A stretch of DNA of 64,000 nucleotides from NCBI RefSeq assembly GCF_000004195.4, contig NC_030679.2:148043040-148107039 (forward strand), in the 5' to 3' direction. The notes beneath the pieces are model-generated. The model made no database searches. It worked only from the letters and a program-made list of their open reading frames with translations, and was not told the origin of the DNA. This document shows positions 10,147 to 23,400 of the stretch, piece by piece. Position 1 is the first letter of the stretch; each line of letters opens with the position of its first letter. The stretch is from Xenopus tropicalis (Eukaryota > Chordata > Amphibia > Anura > Pipidae). The position numbers and the translations under genes were made by a program.

Positions 10147-13100
10147 TAGGGACGGGATGGGTGCACCTTACTCACATAGGGACGGGATGGGTGCCCCTTA
10201 CCCACATAGGGACGGGATGGGTGCAGCATCTCTCACGCACCCATCCCGTCCCTATGTGGGTAAGGGGCACCCATCCCGTCCCTATGTGGGTAAGGGGCAC
10301 CCATCCCGTCCCTATGTGGGTAAGGTGCACCCATCCCGTCCCTATGTGAGTAAGGGGCACCCATCCCGTCCCTATGTGAGTAAGGGGCACCCATCCCGTC
10401 CCTATGTGGGTAAGGGGCACCCATCCCGTCCCTATGTGAGTAAGGGGCACCCATCCCGTCCCTATGTGAGTAAGGGGCACCCATCCCGTCCCTATGTGGG
10501 TAAGGGGCACCCATCCCGTCCCTATGTGAGTAAGGGGCACCCATCCCGTCCCTATGTGAGTAAGGGGCACCCATCCCGTCCCTATGTGAGTAAGGGGCAC
10601 CCATCCCGTCCCTATGTGAGTAAGGGGCACCCATCCCGTCCCTATGTGAGTAAGGGGCACCCATCCCGTCCCTATGTGAGTAAGGGGCACCCATCCCGTC
10701 CCTATGTGAGTAAGGGGCACCCATCCCCGTCCCTATGTGGGTAAGGGGCACCCATCCCGTCCCTATGTGACTAAGGGGCACCCATCCCGTCCCTATGTGG
10801 GTAAGGGGCACCCATCCGGTCCCTATGTGGGTAAGGGGCACCCATCCCGTCCCTATGTGAGTAAGGGGCACCCATCCCTATGTGGGTAAGGGGCACCCAT
10901 CCCTATGTGAGTAAGGGGCACCCATCCCTATGTGGGTAAGGGGCACCCATCCCGTCCCTATGTGGGTAAGGTGCACCCATCCCGTCCCTATGTGGGTAAG
11001 GGGCACCCATCCCGTCCCTATGTGGGTAAGGGGCACCCATCCCGTCCCTAATGTGGGTAAGGTGCACCCATCCCGTCCCTATGTGGGTAAGGGGCACCCA
11101 TCCCGTCCTATGTGGGTAAGGTGCACCCATCCCGTCCCTATGTGGGTAAGGTGCACCCATCCCGTCCCTATGTGGGTAAGGTGCACCCATCCCGTCCCTA
11201 TGTGGGTAAGGGGCACCCATCCCTATGTGGGTAAGGTGCACCCATCCCGTCCTATGTGGGTAAGAGGCACCCATCCCTATGTGGGTAAGAGGCACCCCAT
11301 CCCTATGTGGGTAAGGGGCACCCATCCCGTCCCTATGTGGGTAAGGGGCACCCATCCCTATGTGGGTAAGGGGCACCCATCCCGTCCCTATGTGGGTAAG
11401 GGGCACCCATCCCTATGTGGGTAAGAGGCACCCATCCCTATGTGGGTAAGGGGCACCCATCCCTATGTGAGTAAGGGGCACCCATCCCTATGTGGGTAAG
11501 AGGCACCCATCCCTATGTGGGTAAGGGGCACCCATCCCTATGTGAGTAAGGGGCACCCATCCCTATGTGAGTAAGGGGCACCCATCCCTATGTGGGTAAG
11601 GGGCACCCATCCCTATGTGGGTAAGGGGCACCCATCCCTATGTGAGTAAGGGGCACCCATCCCTATGTGGGTAAGAAGGCACCCATCCCTATGGTGGGTA
11701 AGAGGCACCCATCCCTATGTGGGTAAGGGGCACCCATCCCTATGTGGGTAAGAGGCACCCATCCCTATGTGAGTAAGGGGCACCCATCCCTATGTGGGTA
11801 AGAGGCACCCATCCCTATGTGGGTAAGAGGCACCCATCCCTATGTGGGTAAGGGGCACCCATCCCTATGTGGGTAAGAGGCACCCATCCCTATGTGGGTA
11901 AGAGGCACCCATCCCTATGTGGGTAAGGGGCACCCATCCCTATGTGAGTAAGGGGCACCCATCCTATGTGGGTAAGAGGCACCCATCCCTATGTGGGTAA
12001 GAGGCACCCATCCCTATGTGAGTAAGGGGCACCCATCCCTATGTGAGTAAGGGGCACCCATCCCTATGTGGGTAAGAGGCACCCATCCCTATGTGGGTAA
12101 GGGGCACCCCATCCCTATGTGGGGTAAGGGGCACCCATCCCTATGTGAGTAAGGGGCACCCATCCCTATGTGGGTAAGAGGCACCCATCCCTATGTGGGT
12201 AAGGGGCACCCATCCTATGTGGGGTAAGAGGCACCCATCCCTATGTGGGTAAGAGGCACCCATCCCTATGTGGGTAAGGGGCACCCATCCCTATGTGAGT
12301 AAGGGGCACCCATCCTATGTGGGTAAGAGGCACCCATCCCTATGTGGGTAAGAGGCACCCATCCCTATGTGGGTAAGGGGCACCCATCCCTATGTGGGTA
12401 AGGGGCACCCATCCCTATGTGGGTAAGAGGCACCCATCCCTATGTGGGTAAGAGGCACCCATCCCTATGTGGGTTAAGAGGCCACCCATCCCTATGTGGG
12501 TAAGGGGCACCCATCCCTATGTGGGTAAGGAGGCACCCATCCCTAATGTGGGTAAGGGGCACCCATCCCTATGTGGGTAAGGGGCACCCATCCCTATGTG
12601 GGTAAGAGGCACCCATCCCTATGTGGGTAAGAGGCACCCATCCCTATGTGGGTAAGAGGCACCCATCCCTATGTGGGTAAGAGGCACCCATCCCCTATGT
12701 GGGTAAGAGGCACCCATCCCTATGTGGGTAAGGGCACCCATCCCTATGTGGGTAGAGGCACCCATCGCCTATGTGGGTAAGAGGCACCATCCCTATGTGG
12801 GTAAGAGGCACCATCCCTATGTGGGTAAGAGGCACCCATCCCTATGTGGGTAAGAGGCACCCATCCCTATGTGGGTAAGGGGCACCCATCCCTATGTGGG
12901 TAAGAGGCACCATCCCTATGTGGGTAAGAGGCACCCATCCCTATGTGGGTAAGGGGCACCCATCCCTATGTGGGGTAAGAGGCACCCATCCCTATGTGGG
13001 TAAGAGGCACCCATCCCTATGTGGGTAAGAGGCACCCATCCCTATGTGGGTAAGAGGCACCCATCCCTATGTGGGTAAGAGGCCACCCATCCCTATGTGG

Positions 13101-13914
13101 GTAAGAGGCACCCATCCCTATGTGGGTAAGAGGCCACCCATCCCTATGTGGGTAAGGGGCACCCATCCCTATGTGGGTAAGAGGCACCCATCCCTATGTG
13201 GGTAAGGGGCACCCATCCCTATGTGGGTAAGGGGCACCCATCCCTATGTGGGTAAGGGGCACCCATCCCTATGTGGGTAAGAGGCACCCATCCCTATGTG
13301 GGTAAGAGGCACCCATCCCTATGTGGGTAAGGGGCACCCATCCCTATGTGGGTAAGGGGCACCCATCCCTATGTGGGTAAGAGGCACCCATCCCTATGTG
13401 GGTAAGAGGCACCCATCCCTATGTGGGTAAGAGGCACCCATCCCTATGTGGGTAAGAGGCACCCATCCCTATGTGGGTAAGGGGCACCCATCCCTATGTG
13501 GGTAAGAGGCACCCATCCCTATGTGGGTAAGGGGCAGCCCATCCCTATGTGGGTAAGGGGCCCAGCCCCCATCCCTATGTGGGTAAGAGGCACCCATCCC
13601 TATGTGGGTAAGGGGCACCCATCCCTATGTGGGTAGGGGCCCCATCCCTATGTGGGTAAGAGGCACCCATGCCCTATGTGGGTAAGGGGCACCCATCCCT
13701 ATGTGGGTAAGGGGCACCCATCCCCTATGTGGGTAAGAGGCACCCATCCCTATGTGGGTAAGAGGCACCCATCCCTATGTGGGTAAGGGGCACCCATCCC
13801 TATGTGGGTAAGAGGCACCCATCCCTATGTGGGTAAGGGGCACCCATCCCTATGTGGGTAAGAGGCACCCATCCCTATGTGGGTAAGGGGCACCCATCCC
13901 TATGTGGGTAAGGT
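10147..13914. repeat. 30-bp to 25-bp minisatellite with inverted start
   Basis: The first three units (10147-10233) run in the orientation GGGACGGGATGGGTG. From about 10237 the same unit runs in the opposite orientation as CACCCATCCCGTCCCTATGT plus GGGTAAGGGG (30 bp). From about 10870, units lacking five bases (25 bp, CACCCATCCCTATGTGGGTA) appear and mix with 30-bp units, and after about 11400 only the 25-bp form remains. Single-base indels become frequent after about 12,460. It lies in the presumed first intron of pld2. Confidence 0.96.
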
Positions 13915-13978
13915 GCCAGGCTAATGGGGGGCACAGGGCGCTACACACAGTACCAGGGAAGGGCCCCATAGCCGCACA

Positions 13979-14280
13979 CTCACCAACAGCTCCGCGGGCA
14001 GAATAAGGCGTGGCCCCGCCCCCCGTACCGGCACAGCCCCGCCCCCCGCACTGCCAGTCGGTACGTCACATACCCGAGCCGGGCGGTACCGGGCGCTCTA
14101 TGGCAGCAGCAGTATCAGCCGGTACCTGTGTGTGTAGCGCCGCTCCCTTCCTGCACCTCCATCCGGCTCAGCCCTCCGGCCCTACCTGCTCTCTAACCCC
14201 GCCCCCTCCCACATAAACCCCTCCCCCTCCCACATAAACCCCGCCCCCTCCCACATAAACCCAGCCCGCCCATTGGTCCA
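13979..14280 (-). promoter_or_regulatory. CpG/GC-box promoter and candidate pld2 first exon
   Basis: On the minus strand a CCAAT box (ATTGG on plus, 14272-14276) is followed by GC boxes (CCCCGCCCC at about 14197 and 14239, more at 14015-14050) and a CGTCA half-site (about 14065). A donor GCTGTTG|GTGAGTG follows, with GT at 13983-13982 and last exon base 13984. No TATA box is seen. This is the classic layout of a CpG promoter with a leader exon transcribed leftwards, towards pld2, whose start exon seems to need an upstream exon. Assignment to pld2 is inference; the transcription start is not determinable. Confidence 0.5.
14197..14259. repeat. 21-bp GC-box triplication
   Basis: Three 21-bp copies ending CTCCCACATAAAC (CACATAAAC at 14210, 14231, 14252). 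The first and third carry an intact CCCCGCCCC, a Sp1/KLF-type site; the second is altered to CCCCTCCCC. It is part of the promoter-like block. Confidence 0.75.
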
Positions 14281-14407
14281 ACCCTCCCCGTAATTAGCCC
14301 AGCCCACTTCCTAACGCAGCCCCTCCCTAATTTACCCTGCCCTCTCCAAAATATCCGGGCCTTCCTGTACTAACCCAGCCCCCTGGCTATCTATCCTAGC
14401 ACTTATC

Positions 14408-17400
14408 TACCCACCCACCTAACTATCCCAGCCCTTCCCTAACTAACCCAGCCCTGCCCTAACTACCCCAGCCCTGCCCTAACTATCCCAGCCCTGCCCT
14501 AACTACCCCAGCCCTGCCCTAACTACCCCAGCCCTTCCCTAACGTATCCCACCCCTGCCCTAACTACCCCAGCCCTTCCCTAACTATCCCAGCCCTTCCC
14601 CTAACTAACCCAACCCTTCCCTAACTACCCCAGCCCTGCCCTAACTACCCCAGCCCTGCCCTAACTACCCCAGCCCTGCCCTAACTATCCCAGCCCTGCC
14701 CTAACTTACCCAGCCCTGCCCTAACTATCCCCAGCCCTGCCCTAACTACCCCAGCCCTGCCCTAACTAACCCAGCCCTCCCTAACTATCCCAGCCCTTCC
14801 CTAACTATCCCAGCCCTGCCCTAACTACCCCAGCCCTGCCCTAACTAACCCAGCCCTTCCCTAACTATCCCAGCCCTTCCCTAACTATCCCAGCCCCTAC
14901 TCCCCCCTGCCCTACTACCCCAGCCCTGCCCTAACTACCCAGCCCTGCCCTAACTATCCAGCCCTGCCCTAACTATCCCAGCCCTGCCCTAACTATCCCA
15001 GCCCTGCCCTAACTATCCCAGCCCTGCCCTAACTATCGCAGCCCTGCCCTAACTATCCCAGCCCTGCCCTAACTATCCGCAGCCCTTCCCTAACTACCCA
15101 GCCCTTCCCTAACTATCCCAGCCCTGCCCTAACTATCCCAGCCCTTCCCTAACTATCCCAGCCCTTCCCTAACTATCCCAGCCCTTCCCTAACTACCCCA
15201 GCCCTGCCCTAACTACCCCCAGCCCTTCCCTAACTATCCCACCCCTGCCCTAACTATCCCAGCCCTGCCCTAACTACCCCAGCCCTTCCCTAACTATCCC
15301 ACCCCTGCCCTAACTATCCCAGCCCTGCCCTAACTACCCCAGCCCTGCCCTAACTACCCCAGCCCTTCCCTAACTATCCCACCCCTGCCCTAACTATCCC
15401 AGCCCTGCCCTAACTATCCACCCCTGCCCTAACTACCCCAGCCCTTCCCTAACTATCCCAGCCCTGCCCTAACTATCCCACCCCTGCCCTAACTACCCCA
15501 GCCCTTCCCTAACTATCCCAGCCCTTCCTAACTATCCCAGCCCTTCCCTAACTATCCCACCCCTGCCCTAACTATCCCAGCCCTGCCCTAACTATCCCAG
15601 CCCTTCCCTAACTATCCCAGCCCTTCCCTAACTATCCCCACCCCTGCCCTAACTATCCCAGCCCTTCCCTAACTATCCCACCCCTGCCCTAACTATCCCA
15701 GCCCTTCCCTAACTATCCCAGCCCTTCCCTAACTATCCCAGCCCTTCCCTAACTATCCCACCCCTGCCCTAACTATCCCAGCCCTGCCCTAACTACCCCA
15801 GCCCTGCCCTAACTACCCCAGCCCTTCCCTAACTATCCCACCCCTGCCCTAACTATCCCAGCCCTGCCCTAACTACCCCAGCCCTTCCCTAACTATCCCA
15901 CCCCTGCCCTAAACTATCCCAGCCCTGCCCTAACTACCCCAGCCCTGCCCTAACTACCCCAGCCCTTCCCTAACTATCCACCCCTGCCCTAACTATCCCA
16001 GCCCTGCCCTAACTATCCCACCCCTGCCCTAACTACCCCAGCCCTTCCCTAACTATCCCAGCCCTGCCCTAACTATCCCACCCCTGCCCTAACTACCCCA
16101 GCCCTTCCCTAACTATCCCAGCCCTTCCCTAACTATCCCCAGCCCTGCCCTAACTACCCCAGCCCTTCCCTAACTATCCCACCCCTGCCCTAACTATCCC
16201 AGCCCTGCCCTAACTACCCCAGCCCTGCCCTAACTATCCCAGCCCTGCCCTAACTACCCCAGCCCCTTCCCTAACTACCCCAGCCCTTCCCTAACTATCC
16301 CAGCCCTTCCCTAACTATCCCAGCCCTGCCCTAACTACCCCAGCCCTTCCCTAACTATCCCACCCCTGCCCTAACTATCCCAGCCCTGCCCTAACTACCC
16401 CAGCCCTGCCCTAACTATCCCAGCCCTGCCCTAACTACCCCAGCCCTTCCCTAACTATCCCAGCCCTTCCCTAACTATCCCACCCCTGCCCTAACTACCC
16501 CAGCCCTTCCCTAACTATCCCAGCCCTTCCCTAACTATCCCAGCCCTTCCCTAACTATCCCAGCCCTGCCCTAACTATCCCAGCCCTGCCCTAACTACCC
16601 CAGCCCTTCCCTAACTATCCCAGCCCTGCCCTAACTATCCCACCCCTGCCCTAACTACCCCAGCCCTTCCCTAACTATCCCACCCCTGCCCTAACTACCC
16701 CAGCCCTTCCCTAACTATCCCAGCCCTGCCCTAACTACCCCAGCCCTGCCCTAACTATCCCAGCCCTGCCCTAACTACCCCAGCCCTTCCCTAACTATCC
16801 CAGCCCTGCCCTAACTATCCCACCCCTGCCCTAACTACCCCAGCCCTGCCCTAACTATCCCACCCCTGCCCTAACTACCCAGCCCTTCCCTAACTATCCC
16901 AGCCCTGCCCTAACTACCCCAGCCCTGCCCTAACTATCCCACCCTGCCCTAACTACCCCAGCCCTTCCCTAACTATCCCAGCCCTGCCCTAACTAACCCA
17001 GCCCTGCCCTAACTATCCCACTCCTGCCCTAACTATCCCAGCCCTGCCCTAACTACCCAGCCCTTCCCTAACTACCCCAGCCCTTCCTAACTATCCCAGC
17101 CCTTCCCTAACTATCCCAGCCCTTCCCTAACTATCCCAGCCCTTCCCTAACTACCCCAGCCCTGCCCTAACTATCCCACCCCTGCCCTAACTACCCCAGC
17201 CCTTCCCTAACTATCCCAGCCCTGCCCTAACTAACCCAGCCCTGCCCTAACTATCCCAGCCCTTCCCTAACTATCCCAGCCCTGCCCTAACTATCCCAGC
17301 CCTTCCCTAACTATCCCAGCCCTGCCCTAACTATCCCAGCCCTGCCCTAACTATCCCAGCCCTTCCCTAACTATCTCAGCCTGCCCTAACTATCCAGCCC

Positions 17401-20400
17401 CCCTAAACTATCCCAGCCCTTCCCTAACTATCCCCCCAGCCCTTCCCTAACTATCCCAGCCCTTCCCTAACTATCCCAGCCCTGCCCTAACTATCCCAGC
17501 CCTGCCCTAACTATCCCAGCCCTTCCCTAACTATCCCAGCCCTTCCCTAACTATCCCAGCCCTGCCCTAACTATCCCAGCCCTGCCCTAACTATCCCAGC
17601 CCTTCCCTAACTATCCCAGCCCTTCCCTAACTATCCCAGCCCTGCCCTAACTATCCCAGCCCTGCCTAACTATCCCAAGCCCTTCCCTAACTATCCCAGC
17701 CCTTCCCTAACTATCCCAGCCCTGCCCTAACTATCCAGCCCTGCCCTAACTATCCCAGCCCTGCCCTAACTATCCCAGCCCTGCCCTAACTATCCCAGCC
17801 CTTCCCTAACTATCCCAGCCCTGCCCTAACTACCCCAGCCCTGCCCTAACTATCCCAGCCCTTCCCTAACTATCCCAGCCCTGCCCTAACTAACCCAGCC
17901 CTGCCCTAACTATCCCACCCCTGCCCTAACTATCCCAGCCCTTCCCTAACTATCCCAGCCCTGCCCTAACTATCCCAGCCCTGCCCTAACTATCCCAGCC
18001 CTTCCCTAACTATCCAGCCCTTCCCTAACTACCCCAGCCCTGCCCTAACTATCCCACCCCTGCCCTAACTATCCCAGCCCTTCCCTAACTATCCCAGCCC
18101 TGCCCTAACTAACCCAGCCCTGCCCTAACTATCCCAGCCCTGCCCTAACTACCCAGCCCTTCCCTAACTATCCCAGCCCTTCCCTAACTATCCCAGCCCT
18201 TCCCTAACTACCCCAGCCCTGCCCTAACTATCCCACCCCTGCCCTAACTACCCCAGCCCTTCCCTAACTATCCCAGCCCTGCCCTAACTAACCCAGCCCT
18301 GCCCTAACTATCCCACTCCTGCCCTAACTACCCCAGCCCTGCCCTAACTATCCCAGCCCTGCCCTAACTAACCCAGCCCTGCCCTAACTATCCCACTCCT
18401 GCCCTAACTATCCCAGCCCTGCCCTAACTATCCCAGCCCTGCCCTAACTATCCCAGCCCTTCCCTAACTATCCCAGCCCTTCCCTAACTATCCCAGCCCT
18501 TCCCTAACTACCCCAGCCCTTCCCTAACTATCCCAGCCCTTCCCTAACTATCCCAGCCCTTCCCTAACTATCCCAGCCCTTCCCTAACTACCCCAGCCCT
18601 GCCCTAACTATCCCACCCCTGCCCTAACTACCCCAGCCCTTCCCTAACTATCCCAGCCCTGCCCTAACTAACCCAGCCCTGCCCTAACTATCCCAGCCCT
18701 GCCCTAACTACCCCAGCCCTTCCCTAACTATCTCAGCCCTGCCCTAACTATCCCAGCCCTGCCCTAACTATCCCAGCCCTTCCCTAACTATCCCAGCCCT
18801 TCCCTAACTATCCCAGCCCTTCCCTAACTATCCCAGCCCTGCCCTAACTTCCCTAACTATCCCAGCCCTTCCCTAACTATCCCAGCCCTTCCCTAACTAT
18901 CCCACCCCTGCCCTAACTATCCCAGCCCTGCCCTAACTACCCCAGCCCTTCCCTAACTAACCCAGCCCTGCCCTAACTATCCCAGCCCTGCCCTAACTAT
19001 CCCACCCCTGCCCTAACTACCCCAGCCCTTCCCTAACTATCCCAGCCCTGCCCTAACTATCCCAGCCCTGCCCTAACTATCCCAGCCCTGCCCTAACTAT
19101 CCCAGCCCTGCCCTAACTATCCCAGCCCTGCCCTAACTATCCCAGCCCCTGCCCTAACTACCCCAGCCCTGCCCTAACTACCCCAGCCCTTCCCTAACTA
19201 TCCCACCCCTGCCCTAACTATCCCAGCCCTGCCCTAACTACCCCAGCCCTTCCCTAACTATCCCACCCCTGCCCTAACTATCCCAGCCCTGCCCTAACTA
19301 CCCCAGCCCTGCCCTAACTACCCCAGCCCTTCCCTAACTATCCCAACCCCTGCCCTAACTATCCCAGCCCTGCCCTAACTATCCCACCCCTGCCCTAACT
19401 ACCCAGCCCTTCCCTAACTATCCCAGCCCTGCCCTAACTATCCCACCCCTGCCCTAAACTACCCCAGCCCTTCCCTAACTATCCCAGCCCTTCCCTAAAC
19501 TATCCCAGCCCTGCCCTAACTACCCCAGCCCTGCCCCTAACTATCCCAGCCCTGCCCTAACTACCCCAGCCCTGCCCCTAACTATCCCACCCCTGCCCTA
19601 ACTACCCCAGCCCTTCCCTAACTATCCCAGCCCTGCCCCTAACTAACCCAGCCCTGCCCTAACTTATCCCCTCCTGCCCTAACTATCCCAGCCTGCCCAA
19701 CTACCCCAGCCCTTCCCTAACTATCCCAGCCCTTCCCTAACTATCCCAGCCCTTCCCTAACTACCCAGCCCTGCCCTAAACTACCGCCAGCCCTTCCCTA
19801 AACTATCCCAGCCCTTCCCCTAACTATCCCAGCCCTTCCCTAACTACCCCAGCCCTGCCCTAACTATCCCACCCCTGCCCTAACTACCCCAGCCCTTCCC
19901 TAACTATTCCCAGCCCTGCCCTAACTACCCCAGCCCTGCCCTAACTATTCCCACTCCTGCCCTAACTACCCCAGCCCTTCCCTAACTATCCCAGCCCTTC
20001 CCTAACTATCCCAGCCCTGCCCTAACTATCCCAGCCCTGCCCTAACTATCCCAGCCCTTCCCTAACTACCCCAGCCCTGCCCTAACTATCCCAGCCCTGC
20101 CCTAACTATCCCAGCCCTTCCCTAACTACCCCAGCCCTGCCCTAACTATCCCAGCCCTGCCCTAACTATCCCAGCCCTGCCCTAACTATACCACTCCTGC
20201 CCTAACTACCCCAGCCCTGCCCTAACTACCCCAGCCCTTCCCTAACTATCCCAGCCCTGCCTAACTATCCCACTCCTGCCCTAACTACCCCAGCCCTGCC
20301 CTAACTACCCCAGCCCTGCCCTAACTATCCCAGCCCTTCCCTAACTATCCCAGCCCTGCCTAACTACCCCAGCCCTGCCCTAAACTATCCCAGCCCTGCC

Positions 20401-23400
20401 CTAAACTACCCCAGCCCTTCCCTAACTATCCCTGCCCTAACTATCCCAGCCCTGCCCTAACTACCCCAGCCCTTCCCTAACTATCCCAGCCCTTCCCTAA
20501 CTAACCCAGCCCTGCCCTAACTATCCCACTCCGCCCTAACTATCCCAGCCCTGCCCTAACTACCCCAGCCCTGCCCTAACTATCCCAGCCCTGCCCTAAC
20601 TACCCCAGCCCCTTCCCTAACTATCCCACCCCTGCCCTAACTACCCCAGCCCTTCCCTAACTATCCCTGCCCTAACTACCCCAGCCCTGCCCTAACTATC
20701 CCACTCCTGCCCTAACTATCCCAGCCCTGCCCTAACTACCCCAGCCCTTCCCTAACTATCCCAGCCCTTCCCTAACTACCCCAGCCCTTCCCTAACTATC
20801 CCAGCCCTTCCCTAACTATCCCAGCCCTTCCCTAACTATCCCAGCCCTTCCCTAACTACCCCAGCCCTGCCCCTAACTATCCCACCCCTGCCCTAACTAC
20901 CCCAGCCCTTCCCTAACTATCCCAGCCCTGCCCTAACTACCCAGCCCTGCCCTAACTATCCCACTCCTGCCCTAACTATCCCAGCCCTGCCCTAACTACC
21001 CCAGCCCTTCCCTAACTATCCCACCCCTGCCTAACTACCCAGCCCTTCCCTAACTATCCCAGCCTCCCTAACTAACCCAGCCCTGCCCTAACTATCCCAC
21101 TCCTGCCCTAACTATTCCCAGCCCTGCCTAAGCTACCCCAGCCCTGCCCTAACTATCCAGCCCTGCCCTAACTATCCCAGCCCTTCCCTAAACTATCCCA
21201 GCCCTGCCCTAAACTATCCCAGCCCTGCCCTAACTATCCCAGCCCTGCCCTAACTATCCCAGCCCTCCCTAACTATCCCAGCCCTTCCCTAAACTATCCC
21301 AGCCCTTCCCTAACTATCCCACCCCTGCCCTAACTATCCCAGCCCTTCCCTAACTATCCCAGCCCTGCCCTAACTATCCCAGCCCTTCCGAACTATCCCA
21401 GCCCTGCCCTAACTATCCCAGCCCTGCCCTAACTATCCCAGCCCTTCCCTAACTATCCCAGCCCTGCCCTAACTATCCCACCCCTGCCCTAACTATCCCA
21501 GCCCTTCCCTAACTATCCCAGCCCTTCCCTAACTATCCCAGCCCTTCCCTAACTATCCCAGCCCTTCCCTAACTATCCCAGCCCTGCCCTAACTATCCCA
21601 CCCCTGCCCTAACTATCCCAGCCCTTCCCTAACTATCCCAGCCCTCCCTAACTATCCCAGCCCTGCCCTAACTATCCCAGCCCTTCCCTAACTATCCCAG
21701 CCCTGCCCTAACTATCCCAGCCCTTCCCTAACTATCCCAGCCCTTCCCTAACTATCCCAGCCCTTCCCTAACTATCCCAGCCCTTCCCTAACTATCCCAG
21801 CCCTGCCCTAACTATCCCAGCCCTGCCCTAACTATCCCAGCCCTTCCCTAACTATCCCAGCCCTCCCTAACTATCCCAGCCCTGCCCTAACTATCCCACC
21901 CCTGCCCTAACTATCCCAGCCCTGCCCTAACTATCCCAGCCCTGCCCTAACTATCCCAGCCCTTCCCTAACTATCCCAGCCCTTCCCTAACTATCCCACC
22001 CCTGCCCTAACTATCCCAGCCCTGCCCTAACTATCCCAGCCCTTCCCTAACTATCCCAGCCCTTCCCTAACTATCCCAGCCCTTGCCCTAACTATCCCAG
22101 CCCTTCCCTAACTATCCCAGCCCTTCCCTAACTATCCCAGCCCTTCCCTAACTATCCCAGCCCTGCCCTAACTATCCCAGCCCTGCCCTAACTATCCCAG
22201 CCCTTCCCTAACTACCCCAGCCCTGCCCTAACTATCCAGCCCTTCCCTAACTATCCCAGCCCTGCCCTAACTATCCCAGCCCTGCCCTAACTATCCCAGC
22301 CCTCCCTAACTATCCCAGCCCTTCCCTAACTATCCCAGCCCTGCCCTAACTATCCCAGCCCTGCCCTAACTACCCCAGCCCTGCCCTAACTATCCCAGCC
22401 CTTCCCTAACTATCCCAGCCCTGCCCTAACTAACCCAGCCCTGCCCTAACTATCCCACTCCTGCCCTAACTACCCCAGCCCTGCCCTAACTATCCCAGCC
22501 TGCCCTAACTACCCCAGCCCTTCCCTAACTATCCCAGCCCTTCCCTAACTATCCCAGCCCTTCCCTAACTACCCCAGCCCTGCCCTAAACTATCCCACCC
22601 CTGCCCTTACTACCCCCAGGCCCTTCCCTAACTATCCCAGCCCTTCCCTAACTACCCCAGCCCTTCCCTAACTATCCCAGCCCTGCCCTAACTATCCCAG
22701 CCCTGCCCTAACTACCCCAGCCCTGCCCTAACTATCCCAGCCCTTCCCTAACTATCCCAGCCCTGCCCTAACTACCCCAGCCCTTCCCTAACTATCCCAG
22801 CCCTTCCCTAACTATCCCAGCCCTGCCCTAACTACCCCAGCCCTGCCCTAACTATCCCACCCCTGCCCTAACTACCCCAGCCCTTCCCTAACTATCCCAG
22901 CCCTGCCCTAACTATCCCAGCCCTGCCCTAACTACCCCCAGCCCTTCCCTAACTATCCCAGCCCTTCCCTAACTATCCCAAGCCCTGCCCTAACTACCCC
23001 AGCCCTGCCCTAACTACCCCAGCCCTTCCCTAACTATCCCAGCCCTTCCCTAACTACCCCAGCCCTTCCTCTAACTATCCCAGCCCTGCCCTAACTATCC
23101 CAGCCCTGCCCTAACTACCCCAGCCCTTGCCCTAACTATCCCAGCCCTTCCTAACTATCCCAGCCCTGCCCTAACTACCCCAGCCCTTCCCTAACTATCC
23201 CAGCCCTTCCCTAACTATCCCAGCCCTTCCCTAACTACCCCAGCCCTGCCCTAACTATCCCACCCCTGCCCTAACTACCCCAGCCCTTCCCTAACTATCC
23301 CAGCCCTGCCCTAACTTTCCCACCCCTGCCCTAACTACCCCAGCCCTTCCCCTAACTATCCCAGCCCTTCCCTAACTATCCCAGCCCTGCCCTAACTACC

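Noticed and set aside
10157..11424. Long frames over the 30-bp and 25-bp array
   Set aside because: Open in both directions because of the repeat unit; frames break where the unit changes to 25 bp.
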